Part shown: positions 41,351 through 48,776 of the stretch, piece by piece
How positions within the stretch are numbered: position 1 is the first letter of the stretch
How the letters are laid out: each line of letters starts with the position of its first letter
Source: Planomicrobium soli
Lineage (GTDB): Bacteria; Bacillota; Bacilli; Bacillales_A; Planococcaceae
Length of the DNA stretch: 64,000 nucleotides
Assembly: GCF_003014655.1 (NCBI RefSeq)
Contig: NZ_PYAT01000001.1
Span: forward strand, 124,001 to 188,000
Direction of reading: 5' to 3'
Translations under genes and position numbers: made by a program
The notes under the pieces: generated by a model
Databases searched by the model: none
The model's input: only the letters and a program-made list of their open reading frames with translations
Told to the model about the DNA's origin: nothing

Positions 41351-43315
41351 TTATGACCATGTATAAGTTTGGCCCCAGCTTTCACGTGCCAGTTTTTCGA
41401 TTTCTTCAACATCAGCATCTTCCACCATGTACGTATCGCCTTGTTCGTATGGGTTGAAATGAAAAGCATACATGCGCGCGACGAATTGATGGAATGGCAA
41501 AGAAGATTCGCCTTCCAGCTCACCATTGCCTTGTACGCTTGTCTCGATGCCTTGTCCCCAGTTTTGCCCGCTGTCATTATTCGGGTTGTAGAAATAGATG
41601 CGGTATTCCTCATCCGGATCCTGAGCAATGCGTTGGATGGAAACTGCATGCAGCCCAAGCAGCTTACCGTGGACATTGGTGATGTAGATGCCGACCGGAT
41701 TCGGATAGATCATTTCATATCCTTCATTGTATAACGGGTGATGGGTTGCATAGAATAATCGGACAAATGCGTCGTAGTCTGTAACAAAACCAGTAAACGG
41801 ATCGATGATGTTGATAAAGCCCCGTGGAATCCATTCGCCGTAAAATTCAGGGTTTACCCATTTATGGCCATCTTCTCCGCGCAATAGTGTTTTCTTCATC
41901 ATTTCGTTGTAAATCTTATCAAGGTGAGGGACGAGAACGCTGGAAACCGGATCCAATTCATGATGAATTTCGCCAGCAACTCCGTCTTCGATAGAATTCG
42001 AATGAATTTCTTCACCTTCGAATGTCACATCGATATCATTTTCCCGCACTGCCCGCGCCACATATTCCAGTAGCTGTCCGATGCCATGCTGAGCCCATAA
42101 ACTGATTGCCCGTGCAGATTGGCAAGTAGGATTTAAGCCTTGGCCAATTCCAAGCGGCTGGCCAAGAACTGAAATGACCCCTCCAATCAAAACGCCATTC
42201 GCAGAAAGACCAGCTTTACGGTATTCAGGCCGCAAGAGCCGTTTTTTCACTTCAGGACGGATATCGATATCAAATAATCTTCTGATGGCAGGAATCAGAG
42301 GCTCTTGTGTCAATACGCCCCGATCCAGCATCCGGGAGAGTCCATAAATAACTTTACTTGTCTGCGGATAGATGGAAAAATGAATCATATCCCGAACAAG
42401 TTCCTGATTGGCATTGAAACTTGCCGTCCCCATTTCAGACAGATCAAGAAACTCTGGAATAAGCTCAGGCTTGCTTCTATTAAGATAACGCATAAAAATC
42501 GCAGCAACAGGAGCCACCAAACCAGTTTTATTCATCGATTCTGCATATTCCTGCGCTTCTTTCAGCAATGCCGCATCATCTGCTTCGACCAGATTTCGGC
42601 GATATTCTTTCATATTGGGTTGTTGTTCGCTCATAACAGTTGGGGTCGTAATCGCCTTTTGAAAATACTGCAATGTTTCTTTCGTGTTCTCGTCAATGTT
42701 TTCATCAATCATTTGTGTTGCGGTTTCAATCATATTGATGATTCGGTCGACCATAATCGGCCGTTGAACGGTCAAACGTTGAATTTCCTCAACAAGCTTA
42801 TGCGCCACTGCACGATAAGAAAGCTTGCTTCCAAGGAAGCGGAAAAGTCGTTCGCCGCGCTCTAAATGCGCGCCTCCCCCTTCAACCCGAGCTTCCTCTG
42901 TTTCAGCAGGAAATAACAAGTCCAAGTTCAATGCCAATACCTCGTTCAAAAAAGCGGAAGCTTCTTCAGCTGGAACTTTTTCATGGATATACTTGCCTTC
43001 GGAAATCGACAGCATACGCAGTTCACTCAGCAATTCCACTACCGAGTTAAGCCCTTTAACGCGAAGCGAGCCACCGACAAATGCCGGTTCCAGGTTGTCG
43101 GCATCTGCCCATGGGCCCCCGTTGAAAACGCCTGCTTTGTCAAAATCCCCTGCATATTCGTAAAGCATCTCTAACCCTTCATCTGTCGCTGCCAATTCTG
43201 TTGCCAGCTGAAAAACATCTGTTTGATACATGCTTTTCGCAAATGGTTTTGCCTCTTCAAGTGTCCGGAGGGCTTGTTCAAATTTCTCTTTTAAAGTTGA
43301 TGCTTCAGTAGCCAT
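41351..43315 (-). CDS. Uncharacterised 654-aa protein with a papain-like Cys/His/Asn motif set
   Basis: I do not recognise a named family. The first 370 residues are mostly helical and charged. The C-terminal part contains QGLNPTCQSARAISLW (Cys398, the only Cys in the protein, at the start of a helix), GKLLGLHAVSI (His556) and YRIYFYNPNND (Asn577, Asn580, Asp581) 21 residues later. This order and the His-to-Asn distance fit a papain-fold peptidase or transglutaminase. GGGGG precedes the ATG. It lies 18 bp behind the ATP-grasp gene on the same strand. The fold assignment is inference. Confidence 0.8.
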   Translation of the reverse strand: MATEASTLKEKFEQALRTLEEAKPFAKSMYQTDVFQLATELAATDEGLEMLYEYAGDFDKAGVFNGGPWADADNLEPAFVGGSLRVKGLNSVVELLSELRMLSISEGKYIHEKVPAEEASAFLNEVLALNLDLLFPAETEEARVEGGGAHLERGERLFRFLGSKLSYRAVAHKLVEEIQRLTVQRPIMVDRIINMIETATQMIDENIDENTKETLQYFQKAITTPTVMSEQQPNMKEYRRNLVEADDAALLKEAQEYAESMNKTGLVAPVAAIFMRYLNRSKPELIPEFLDLSEMGTASFNANQELVRDMIHFSIYPQTSKVIYGLSRMLDRGVLTQEPLIPAIRRLFDIDIRPEVKKRLLRPEYRKAGLSANGVLIGGVISVLGQPLGIGQGLNPTCQSARAISLWAQHGIGQLLEYVARAVRENDIDVTFEGEEIHSNSIEDGVAGEIHHELDPVSSVLVPHLDKIYNEMMKKTLLRGEDGHKWVNPEFYGEWIPRGFINIIDPFTGFVTDYDAFVRLFYATHHPLYNEGYEMIYPNPVGIYITNVHGKLLGLHAVSIQRIAQDPDEEYRIYFYNPNNDSGQNWGQGIETSVQGNGELEGESSLPFHQFVARMYAFHFNPYEQGDTYMVEDADVEEIEKLARESWGQTYTWS

Positions 43316-43333
43316 GCCAATACCCCCAGATTC

Positions 43334-44560
43334 TTAATGGTAAAAATCGTATTTTTCATATTTTTTAAGAAGTTCGGTCATTCTTCCACTATCTTCCCCA
43401 AAGAAGAACAATGTACCATAGTGGTTACCAAACCCGACGCGTTCTGCCACTTTTGAAGTGACCGGTATGAACAAGTCATGCTTTTCAAAGTAAGGATCGT
43501 TTTTCAATTCGACTGGAACATCCAGTTTTTCAACCAGGCGCACCCGCGGATAAACCATCAAACTTCCCGCATAGCCTTTTGCAGAAGTTACTTCTTCTGG
43601 GAAAAACGCCTCTAATTCTTCCGGTGTCGTATCCGGATCGCTGCAGAGGATTTGAGCTTGGAAAGCATTAAATCCATAAGCGCGTTCAATCAAATCAAAA
43701 ATATGCCCGCCTGGAACGCGCGCAGCAACTTCCCCAAAATTCAATGTTCCGTCATGGGAAATAAAATATTCCGGATGGATAACACCATATTGAATTTCGA
43801 AAGAATCAACCAATTTTTGAATTTGCTCTTTTATCTGTGGACGCCATTCTTCCAATGCCGGTGAAGCAGGAACGAAGTTGGAATGCCCAAGTTTCACGTA
43901 TTCCGTGATGTTCAAAAACTTGATTTCGCCGTTATGAATGAAAGCTTCGCATGAAAATTCCTGTCCGTCCAGATGGCTTTCCATCAAATACGGAAATTCC
44001 TGCACTTCACTTTTATCAATATCGCTTGCATCGCGGATTACCATATGCCCAACAGTGCCTGCTTTATTCAAAGGCTTAATGTGGATCGGATCATTCACAT
44101 CGCCATCGATTTTGATCAAGGCATCATTAACCCGTTTTAAGAATCGGTAAATGTCATCTTTAGAATATGCTTCTTCAAAGACGCCAACTTTGATGCCGGA
44201 CATTTGTGCTTTCCGCTTCATCAAGCCTTTGTCCCGAAGCAGCAATGAACGGTTGAAAATTCGAGGGTCATCGAAGAATTTCGCATTCAAGACTCCTGCC
44301 CATTCAACGGTTTCCTCATAAATTGGCACCGCCAGTTTAACGTCCATTTCGGACAGCAGGTTATACAGTTTTTCAGAGCCTTCGTTCAAGCGATCAAAAT
44401 CCCAAGGAATAAACGAAATGTCATGTTCTTTGGCGAATCCGATGAAATCTGGAGGGCCCACCACCAAGAATGGTCGGTCTAATTTGTCCATCGCCTCGAT
44501 AGCCGGAATACTCCAGCCTAAAATGGCGGTCTTTTTTTTGTTCGTATTTGTTTCGGTCAT
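43334..44560 (-). CDS. ATP-grasp ligase
   Basis: The product is 408 residues with an N-terminal pre-ATP-grasp region (KKTAILGWSIPAIEAMDKLD) and the ATP-grasp core: PIHIKPLNKAGTVGHM (nucleotide-binding Lys), FPYLMESHLDGQEFSCEAF, VIHPEYFIS and LNFGEVAARVPGGHIF, whose Glu and Arg bind Mg-ATP and the acyl phosphate. It resembles carboxylate-amine ligases of the BacD/carnosine-synthase type. The substrates are unknown. The ATG at 44560 is set by AGAGGGAGA. It is first in the operon with the 654-residue gene; a TATAAT at 44598-44593 lies 30 bp upstream. Confidence 0.88.
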   Translation of the reverse strand: MTETNTNKKKTAILGWSIPAIEAMDKLDRPFLVVGPPDFIGFAKEHDISFIPWDFDRLNEGSEKLYNLLSEMDVKLAVPIYEETVEWAGVLNAKFFDDPRIFNRSLLLRDKGLMKRKAQMSGIKVGVFEEAYSKDDIYRFLKRVNDALIKIDGDVNDPIHIKPLNKAGTVGHMVIRDASDIDKSEVQEFPYLMESHLDGQEFSCEAFIHNGEIKFLNITEYVKLGHSNFVPASPALEEWRPQIKEQIQKLVDSFEIQYGVIHPEYFISHDGTLNFGEVAARVPGGHIFDLIERAYGFNAFQAQILCSDPDTTPEELEAFFPEEVTSAKGYAGSLMVYPRVRLVEKLDVPVELKNDPYFEKHDLFIPVTSKVAERVGFGNHYGTLFFFGEDSGRMTELLKKYEKYDFYH

Positions 44561-44620
44561 AGCATTCTCCCTCTCACCCGTGATTGTTTGCAATTATACA
44601 TTCTAGTATTACCTTATGAG

Positions 44621-44655
44621 AAAAAAGCTAAACCTTTGTTACACAAAGGTTTAGC
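44621..44655 (-). terminator. Terminator-like hairpin upstream of the ATP-grasp gene
   Basis: GCTAAACCTTTG (44627-44638) pairs perfectly with CAAAGGTTTAGC (44644-44655), with six T following on the minus strand. It sits between two divergent genes, so it cannot end either of them. It may act in a leader or block antisense transcription. Confidence 0.6.
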
Positions 44656-44716
44656 CTTTCCTTTTGGGGGAAATTAAATCACCAAAACCTTATCTAAATG
44701 AAAGGAAATGAGTGCG

Positions 44717-45286
44717 ATGGAATCTTGGTATTCTGATTTGCGTAATTATTTTCCAGCAAAAGAAATGAAGTCGGAGGATCACATGGCACTATTGTTTAAG
44801 GAGAAGCCAGAGAAGTACAAATTGGATGAAGGACCTCAATATACGTTAGTCTATTTTGAAAAACCCGATTTTCTGTTCATAGATTATATTTTAGTCCATA
44901 GTTCTTCGCGCGGCAGCGGCCTCGGCAGCAAGATCATCGAACGCGTGAAAAAGAAAAACAAGGCAATCATCCTTGAAGTAGACCCTATTTCTCAGGAAGA
45001 TCCGGAAACGGCAAAGCGTGTCCGTTTCTACCAGAAGCAGAATTTCAAAAAAGTGCCTTCTATTAAGTATGTGCGCAAACATCCTATCACGGGTGAAAGA
45101 AGTGAAATGGATATTTTTTATTGGTCGCCTGCTCCCCAATCCGATGAATGGGTCCTGGAAAAGATGAAAAATGCATATGAAGAAGTTCATGCATACAAAG
45201 GCGAAGAATTATACGGGGCACCTTCCCAACCGGCGGAAGAAGTGCTGCAGTTGCGTGAAGCAAAAAAGAGAAGCAAAGCCGAATAA
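44717..45286 (+). CDS. GNAT family N-acetyltransferase
   Basis: The product is 189 residues. The GNAT acetyl-CoA site is in VHSSSRGSGLGSKIIERVKK (R/QxxGxG/A pattern, with RGSGLG), preceded by FLFIDYILV. The C-terminal half is basic with an unusual MDIFYWSPAP motif. The substrate cannot be predicted. ATG 44717 is preferred; ATG 44708 lies within the AAAGGA site. It is divergent from the ATP-grasp operon and could be part of the same system. Confidence 0.85.
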   Translation: MESWYSDLRNYFPAKEMKSEDHMALLFKEKPEKYKLDEGPQYTLVYFEKPDFLFIDYILVHSSSRGSGLGSKIIERVKKKNKAIILEVDPISQEDPETAKRVRFYQKQNFKKVPSIKYVRKHPITGERSEMDIFYWSPAPQSDEWVLEKMKNAYEEVHAYKGEELYGAPSQPAEEVLQLREAKKRSKAE

Positions 45287-45287
45287 A

Positions 45288-45336
45288 GAAATCCTCTATG
45301 TGGAAACGGTTGTTTCCACATAGAGGATTTCTTTTA
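45288..45336. terminator. Bidirectional terminator between the GNAT gene and ypeQ
   Basis: A 20-bp perfect stem (GAAATCCTC...GAGGATTTC) with a GGTT loop and T-run. Confidence 0.95.
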
Positions 45337-45531
45337 TTTCTTATCAATTCCGATCTTGTTCAATTCTTCTCCCAGAAACTGCAGTTGTGAACCGACGGTG
45401 CACTTGCTGATACAGAAGCGGTGAGCCGCCGTTTTCCCATGGTCTTTTCGTATTTGCCGCTTCACGAAGCAGCCATCACAATACTGATCAAGCATTTCAT
45501 CTATTTCGTTCATAATTGAAATCTTATTCAC
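45334..45531 (-). CDS. ypeQ: YpeQ-like zinc-finger protein
   Basis: The product is 65 residues: MNKISIMNEIDEMLDQY then CDGC, a basic KRQIRKDHG block and FCISKCTVG. The Cys pairs CxxC and CxxxC are a likely zinc site; the family is DUF2602/YpeQ. A GTG at 45531 is used, behind AAGGAG. Divergent from ypdP; role unknown. Confidence 0.88.
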   Translation of the reverse strand: MNKISIMNEIDEMLDQYCDGCFVKRQIRKDHGKTAAHRFCISKCTVGSQLQFLGEELNKIGIDKK

Positions 45532-45632
45532 TGCTTCACTCCTTAGAAAAATAGCATTCTGTTATTTTACTATGCATTTGTGTTTTAATCCAACAATAGA
45601 TATACTGTTCTAGGACATTTTCATAAGGTTTT

Positions 45633-45670
45633 AGCGGTTCGTAAACTCCCGCTTTATCAAAACTAAGGAG
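45633..45670 (+). promoter_or_regulatory. preQ1-I riboswitch
   Basis: AGCGG (45633-45637) pairs with CCGCT (45649-45653) around the loop TTCGTAAACTC, followed by TTATCAAAACTAAGGAG. This is the class I preQ1 aptamer pattern: short stem, UUC-start loop, then an A-rich tail that ends in the ribosome site. It sits 9 nt before the ypdP start, whose product imports a queuosine precursor. Binding of preQ1 would hide the ribosome site and block translation. Pattern is seen; ligand is from the known family. Confidence 0.85.
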
Positions 45671-45678
45671 GAATTTTT

Positions 45679-46362
45679 TTGTTCAACGAAGTTTTCGGTC
45701 TAGGCTTTGTCCTAGTTAACTTTTTAATGCTGTTGATCATGTATAAATTTTTTGGAAAGGCGGGCTTGTTCGCTTGGGTAGCCATTTCCACCATTTTAGC
45801 CAATATCCAAGTGACCAAGACAATCGAAATCATCGGATTGACTGCAACTTTAGGCAATAGCCTATATGCTTCAACGTTTTTGGCAACCGATATTCTCAAC
45901 GAAAAGTATGGAAAAAAAGATGCACAAAAAGCGGTATGGCTTGGATTTGCCTCTCTGCTTATCATGATTGTCGCCATGCAGTTCGGCATGAAATTCGTGC
46001 CGGCGGAAAGCGATTTTGCTGACGAATCCCTTCATACCATTTTCGGTTTGATTCCGCAAATTGCTATTGCCAGTATGATCGCCTATTTAGCAAGCCAGCA
46101 CTTGGATGTGTGGATCTTTACGGCTCTTCGAAAGATTTTTCCAAGGGACGGCCATTTTTGGATTCGCAATAACGGTTCGACGTTGATCAGCCAATTGCTG
46201 GATACGTTAATTTTTACAAGCATCGCTTTTTTCGGTGTTTATCCGTTCGATGTTTGGATTCAGATTTTCCTATCCACGTATATTCTTAAGTTTATCGTTT
46301 CTGTTCTTGATACACCTTTCGGCTACATGGCGAAAGCGATCAAGCCAGCAGATGAAAAGTAG
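45679..46362 (+). CDS. ypdP: Queuosine precursor transporter (VUT/YhhQ family, YpdP)
   Basis: The product is 227 residues with about six membrane helices. The VUT-family features LTATLGNSLYASTFLATDIL (with Asn and Asp in the first helices) and NNGSTLISQLLDTLIF are present. It imports preQ0, preQ1 or queuine. TTG start at 45679 with AAGGAGG upstream, controlled by the riboswitch at 45633. It is 8 bp from ypeP. Confidence 0.94.
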   Translation: MFNEVFGLGFVLVNFLMLLIMYKFFGKAGLFAWVAISTILANIQVTKTIEIIGLTATLGNSLYASTFLATDILNEKYGKKDAQKAVWLGFASLLIMIVAMQFGMKFVPAESDFADESLHTIFGLIPQIAIASMIAYLASQHLDVWIFTALRKIFPRDGHFWIRNNGSTLISQLLDTLIFTSIAFFGVYPFDVWIQIFLSTYILKFIVSVLDTPFGYMAKAIKPADEK

Positions 46363-46370
46363 GTGATTCT

Positions 46371-46760
46371 ATGCTTGAAGTTTTTATCGATGCAGCGACG
46401 GCTGGAACGCCGAAAGTCAGCGCAGTCGGAGTGTTCATCAGAGGTGAAGGCCATTTGATAAAATGGAGTGAGTATGTTGGTGAAATGGACAATCATATGG
46501 CTGAGTTCACGGCTCTTGTAAGAGGGTTGGAGCTGGCTAGGGAACTGTCGACCGGCATGGTATCCATTAAATCGGATTCTCAAGTTGCGGTGGATGCCTT
46601 TGACCGCGGTTTTACAAAGAACCAAAAGTTCAAGCCGCTATTGGAAGAAGCGCTGAAAATATCCAAAGAATTCGATTACTGTTTTATCAAATGGATTCCG
46701 GACTCCCAGAATCGGGCGGCTGATGATCTTGCCAGAAGCGAACTCCGCGCTAACAAATAA
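46371..46760 (+). CDS. ypeP: RNase HI-like protein (YpeP)
   Basis: The product is 129 residues in the RNase H fold. IDAATAGTPKVSAVGVFIRG carries the first Asp, HMAEFTALVRGLELA the Glu and ISIKSDSQVAVDAF-like (here SIKSDSQVAVDAF) the second Asp; KWIPDSQNRAADDLAR has the last Asp near the C-terminus. The family is found next to ypdP. AAAGTAGGTG precedes the start. Substrate: RNA/DNA hybrids or an unknown role. Confidence 0.92.
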   Translation: MLEVFIDAATAGTPKVSAVGVFIRGEGHLIKWSEYVGEMDNHMAEFTALVRGLELARELSTGMVSIKSDSQVAVDAFDRGFTKNQKFKPLLEEALKISKEFDYCFIKWIPDSQNRAADDLARSELRANK

Positions 46761-46769
46761 TTTTTCCGG

Positions 46770-46804
46770 CACCTGCTCCATTTTGGTAGCAGGTGTTTTA
46801 TTTT
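46770..46804 (+). terminator. Terminator of the ypdP-ypeP operon
   Basis: CACCTGCT and AGCAGGTG around a 10-nt loop, then TTTTATTTT. Confidence 0.9.
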
Positions 46805-46869
46805 GGACAAAGACGCCAGTTGCGAAGTCTGATACTATTAAAGGAGTTAAATAAATTGGAGGATATTTT

Positions 46870-47070
46870 ATGAGAACTAAATTTGGAACTGCCCTTGATA
46901 TTTTCATCCTAATTATCGGCCCGTGGATTCTGTACACGCGAGTAGTGGAAATCTTGAATAACGGGGTTTCTGTTTACCCTGTCATTTCGCTTATCATCGT
47001 GACTTTGGCCGTTGTATTGTCTGCATACAATTTGTATACGCTCTTTTCTTCACGAAATAATAACCAGTGA
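46870..47070 (+). CDS. Small membrane protein, 66 aa
   Basis: The product has two hydrophobic segments (about 8-26 and 36-58) with a basic N-terminus and RNNNQ tail. GGAGG precedes the ATG by 9 nt. No family is recognised. The next gene at 47085 follows after 14 bp; both are small membrane proteins and likely one operon. Confidence 0.75.
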   Translation: MRTKFGTALDIFILIIGPWILYTRVVEILNNGVSVYPVISLIIVTLAVVLSAYNLYTLFSSRNNNQ

Positions 47071-47084
47071 AAAGGTGAATCCCT

Positions 47085-47405
47085 TTGAAACCCACTTTGT
47101 TTTACAGCATCCCTTTACTCGTTTACATTGTCGTCAATAATGGCGTAGCCTATTTAACCTGGCCCTATTTTCTAATCGTGCTTTTGTCGTTCCTCTTGTT
47201 TCAGATGGCGCGCCTCCGTTTCCCAAAAGGTGCCATACTGCCGCTGACTGCTAAAATGACCAATGCGGCTTTTTATATAACGACAGTCGCTTTCGCTTTT
47301 CGGGACCAGTTTCTGTCCCCTACTACGGTGAACACCTTGATCGGGATTACGATTTGCTTTGCAATCGCCGATTTGCGCCAAACCAAAAAAGAGCCTTCCA
47401 TATAA
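47085..47405 (+). CDS. Membrane protein of unknown function, 106 aa
   Basis: The product has about four hydrophobic segments and a KKEPSI tail: FYSIPLLVYIVVNNGVAYL, FLIVLLSFLLFQM and FYITTVAFAF. TTG start at 47085 with AAAGGTGA. No motif recognised. Terminator at 47386-47415. Confidence 0.7.
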   Translation: MKPTLFYSIPLLVYIVVNNGVAYLTWPYFLIVLLSFLLFQMARLRFPKGAILPLTAKMTNAAFYITTVAFAFRDQFLSPTTVNTLIGITICFAIADLRQTKKEPSI

Positions 47406-47415
47406 GGCTCTTTTT
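47386..47415. terminator. Bidirectional terminator
   Basis: AAAAAGAGCCTT and AAGGCTCTTTTT around CCATAT. Confidence 0.9.
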
Positions 47416-47536
47416 ATTTGGTCAAATACCAGACTAATACAAGTGCGATGGCCACAATGATCCAAGTAGCGATCCGGATTTGATTTTTCTTTTTGCGAAG
47501 TTCTTCCTGCTCTTTTGCTTCTTTATAAAAAGACAT
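47414..47536 (-). CDS. Tiny membrane protein, 40 aa
   Basis: AGGAGGGAAAAC precedes ATG 47536. The product begins MSFYKEAKEQEELRKKKN, a charged helix, then one membrane helix (IRIATWIIVAIALVLVWYL) and TK. Both halves are well formed and the ribosome site is strong, so I take it as a real gene too short for routine calling. It ends inside the bidirectional terminator at 47386-47415. Function unknown. Confidence 0.8.
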   Translation of the reverse strand: MSFYKEAKEQEELRKKKNQIRIATWIIVAIALVLVWYLTK

Positions 47537-47579
47537 GTTTTCCCTCCTTTATTATTTCCTATTCCCCGCACCTTCCCTT

Positions 47580-48198
47580 ATGATGAAAAAAAGCAGGGTT
47601 TAGAATAAAAAAATTGGCGGCCTTGCCAATTTCCTTGTACCTGCTGACAGCTTGCAGCGCTCCTGGCCCGACGGAACAGGATCCTGCTGGCGGAAATTCA
47701 ACCCAAGAAACCACAACTTCTACAAGTGAACCGGAAGCAAACGCTACAGGACTTGATATCCCGTGGGCAATCAACAAATCAGGAGATGGTTTCTATATCT
47801 CCGAACGTCCTGGCACAGTTGCTTTTGTTAATGCGGCCGGAAAATTAACGCGCCAAGAAGTTAAATTTGCTGATCCGCTGGCCACCGTTCCGGAAGCCGG
47901 TTTCCTCGGTTTCGTGTTAAAAATGATTTTGCCGATTCGAAAGAAGCGTATGGCTATTATGTTTATGAAGAAAATGGGCAACCGCTGAACAAAATTGCCG
48001 TTTTCGAACTTCAGGATAACACATGGCGGGAAAAAACGGTATTGCTGGAAGGCATTTTGACAATCAAGAAGGCAGCAATTACGGCTGGCCGCTTATAGAA
48101 GGTGAAGAAACCCAAGAAGGTCTAGAATCCCCATTCCAGACGGTCGCGGGCAACCTAAAAGCGGCGATGATAAACTGATTCTTTTGCTGCGGCCATAA
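47580..48198 (+). pseudogene. PQQ-dependent sugar dehydrogenase-like lipoprotein, disrupted
   Basis: Pieces in three frames match the soluble glucose/sorbosone dehydrogenase family in order: a lipobox (LLTACSAPG), GLDIPWAINKSGDGFYISER, then KNDFADSKEAYGYYVYEENG, then SNYGWPLIEGEETQEG. An A7 run at the start codon (six would keep frame) and an A5 run near 47930 (six would keep frame) are the frameshifts. About 100 residues between LLEGI and the NYGWP block are missing. The intact protein would be an exported beta-propeller enzyme oxidising sugars. It can no longer work. Confidence 0.85.
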
Positions 48199-48225
48199 AA
48201 AGGCAGTCATCTGACTCTAGACGGA

Positions 48226-48262
48226 CCAAAACGCCCATCCTATTGAGGATCGGCGTTTTTTC
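48226..48262. terminator. Terminator, bidirectional
   Basis: AAAACGCC/TCCT pair with AGGA/GGCGTTTT around ATTG, then T-run; it also serves the GNAT gene ending at 48261. Confidence 0.85.
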
Positions 48263-48758
48263 ATAAAAATTTAACCATCAGATTCTCGTTAATGTACTTT
48301 TCTGACGTTTTCATTGCTTTCATGTCTACTCCATATGTTTCAAACCCTAATGCTTTGTATAACCGTGTGGCTGCCTCATTGTGGGAAGCGACAGCCAAGT
48401 CCAATCTTTCAAGGCCTGCCCAAGTCCTTGCATAAGCAATCAGTTCTTCCATAAGTTTTTTCGCCACTCCTCCGCCGCGCACTTCCGGCGTCACATAAAC
48501 AGCAAATACCGACGCCCGGTGATTCATTTTCGGGGACACATGGCGGGAGAGCGTGACATTTCCAACAAGCCGGCTATTGATGAAAGCTCCGAATGTTACG
48601 GCATTCTCCTGAGCCAACTTCTCTTCTGTCACGCTAACCGGTTTGTCTATAGCATTTTCTAAGCTTGCCGCAAAAGCATCCGGAGCTGTTCTTAATGCTT
48701 CCAAACGAAGCATGTGGTAGGCTTTTGCATCTTTTATCAATAGTTTCCGAATATCCAT
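48261..48758 (-). CDS. GNAT family N-acetyltransferase
   Basis: The product is 165 residues. GNAT motif A: VTPEVRGGGVAKKLMEELIAYA (V/I-x-P-x-x-R-G-x-G-x). The C-terminal LAVASHNEAATRLYKALGF is the typical motif B region. Substrate unknown. AAAGGATAA precedes the start at 48758. It is 18 bp downstream of the S66 peptidase gene and likely in one operon. Confidence 0.92.
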   Translation of the reverse strand: MDIRKLLIKDAKAYHMLRLEALRTAPDAFAASLENAIDKPVSVTEEKLAQENAVTFGAFINSRLVGNVTLSRHVSPKMNHRASVFAVYVTPEVRGGGVAKKLMEELIAYARTWAGLERLDLAVASHNEAATRLYKALGFETYGVDMKAMKTSEKYINENLMVKFL

Positions 48759-48776
48759 TCAGGTTATCCTTTCTGC

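Noticed and set aside
42305-42865. Long plus-strand open frame inside the 654-aa gene
   Set aside because: No ribosome site; composition rich in His, Phe and Cys is that of a shadow frame.
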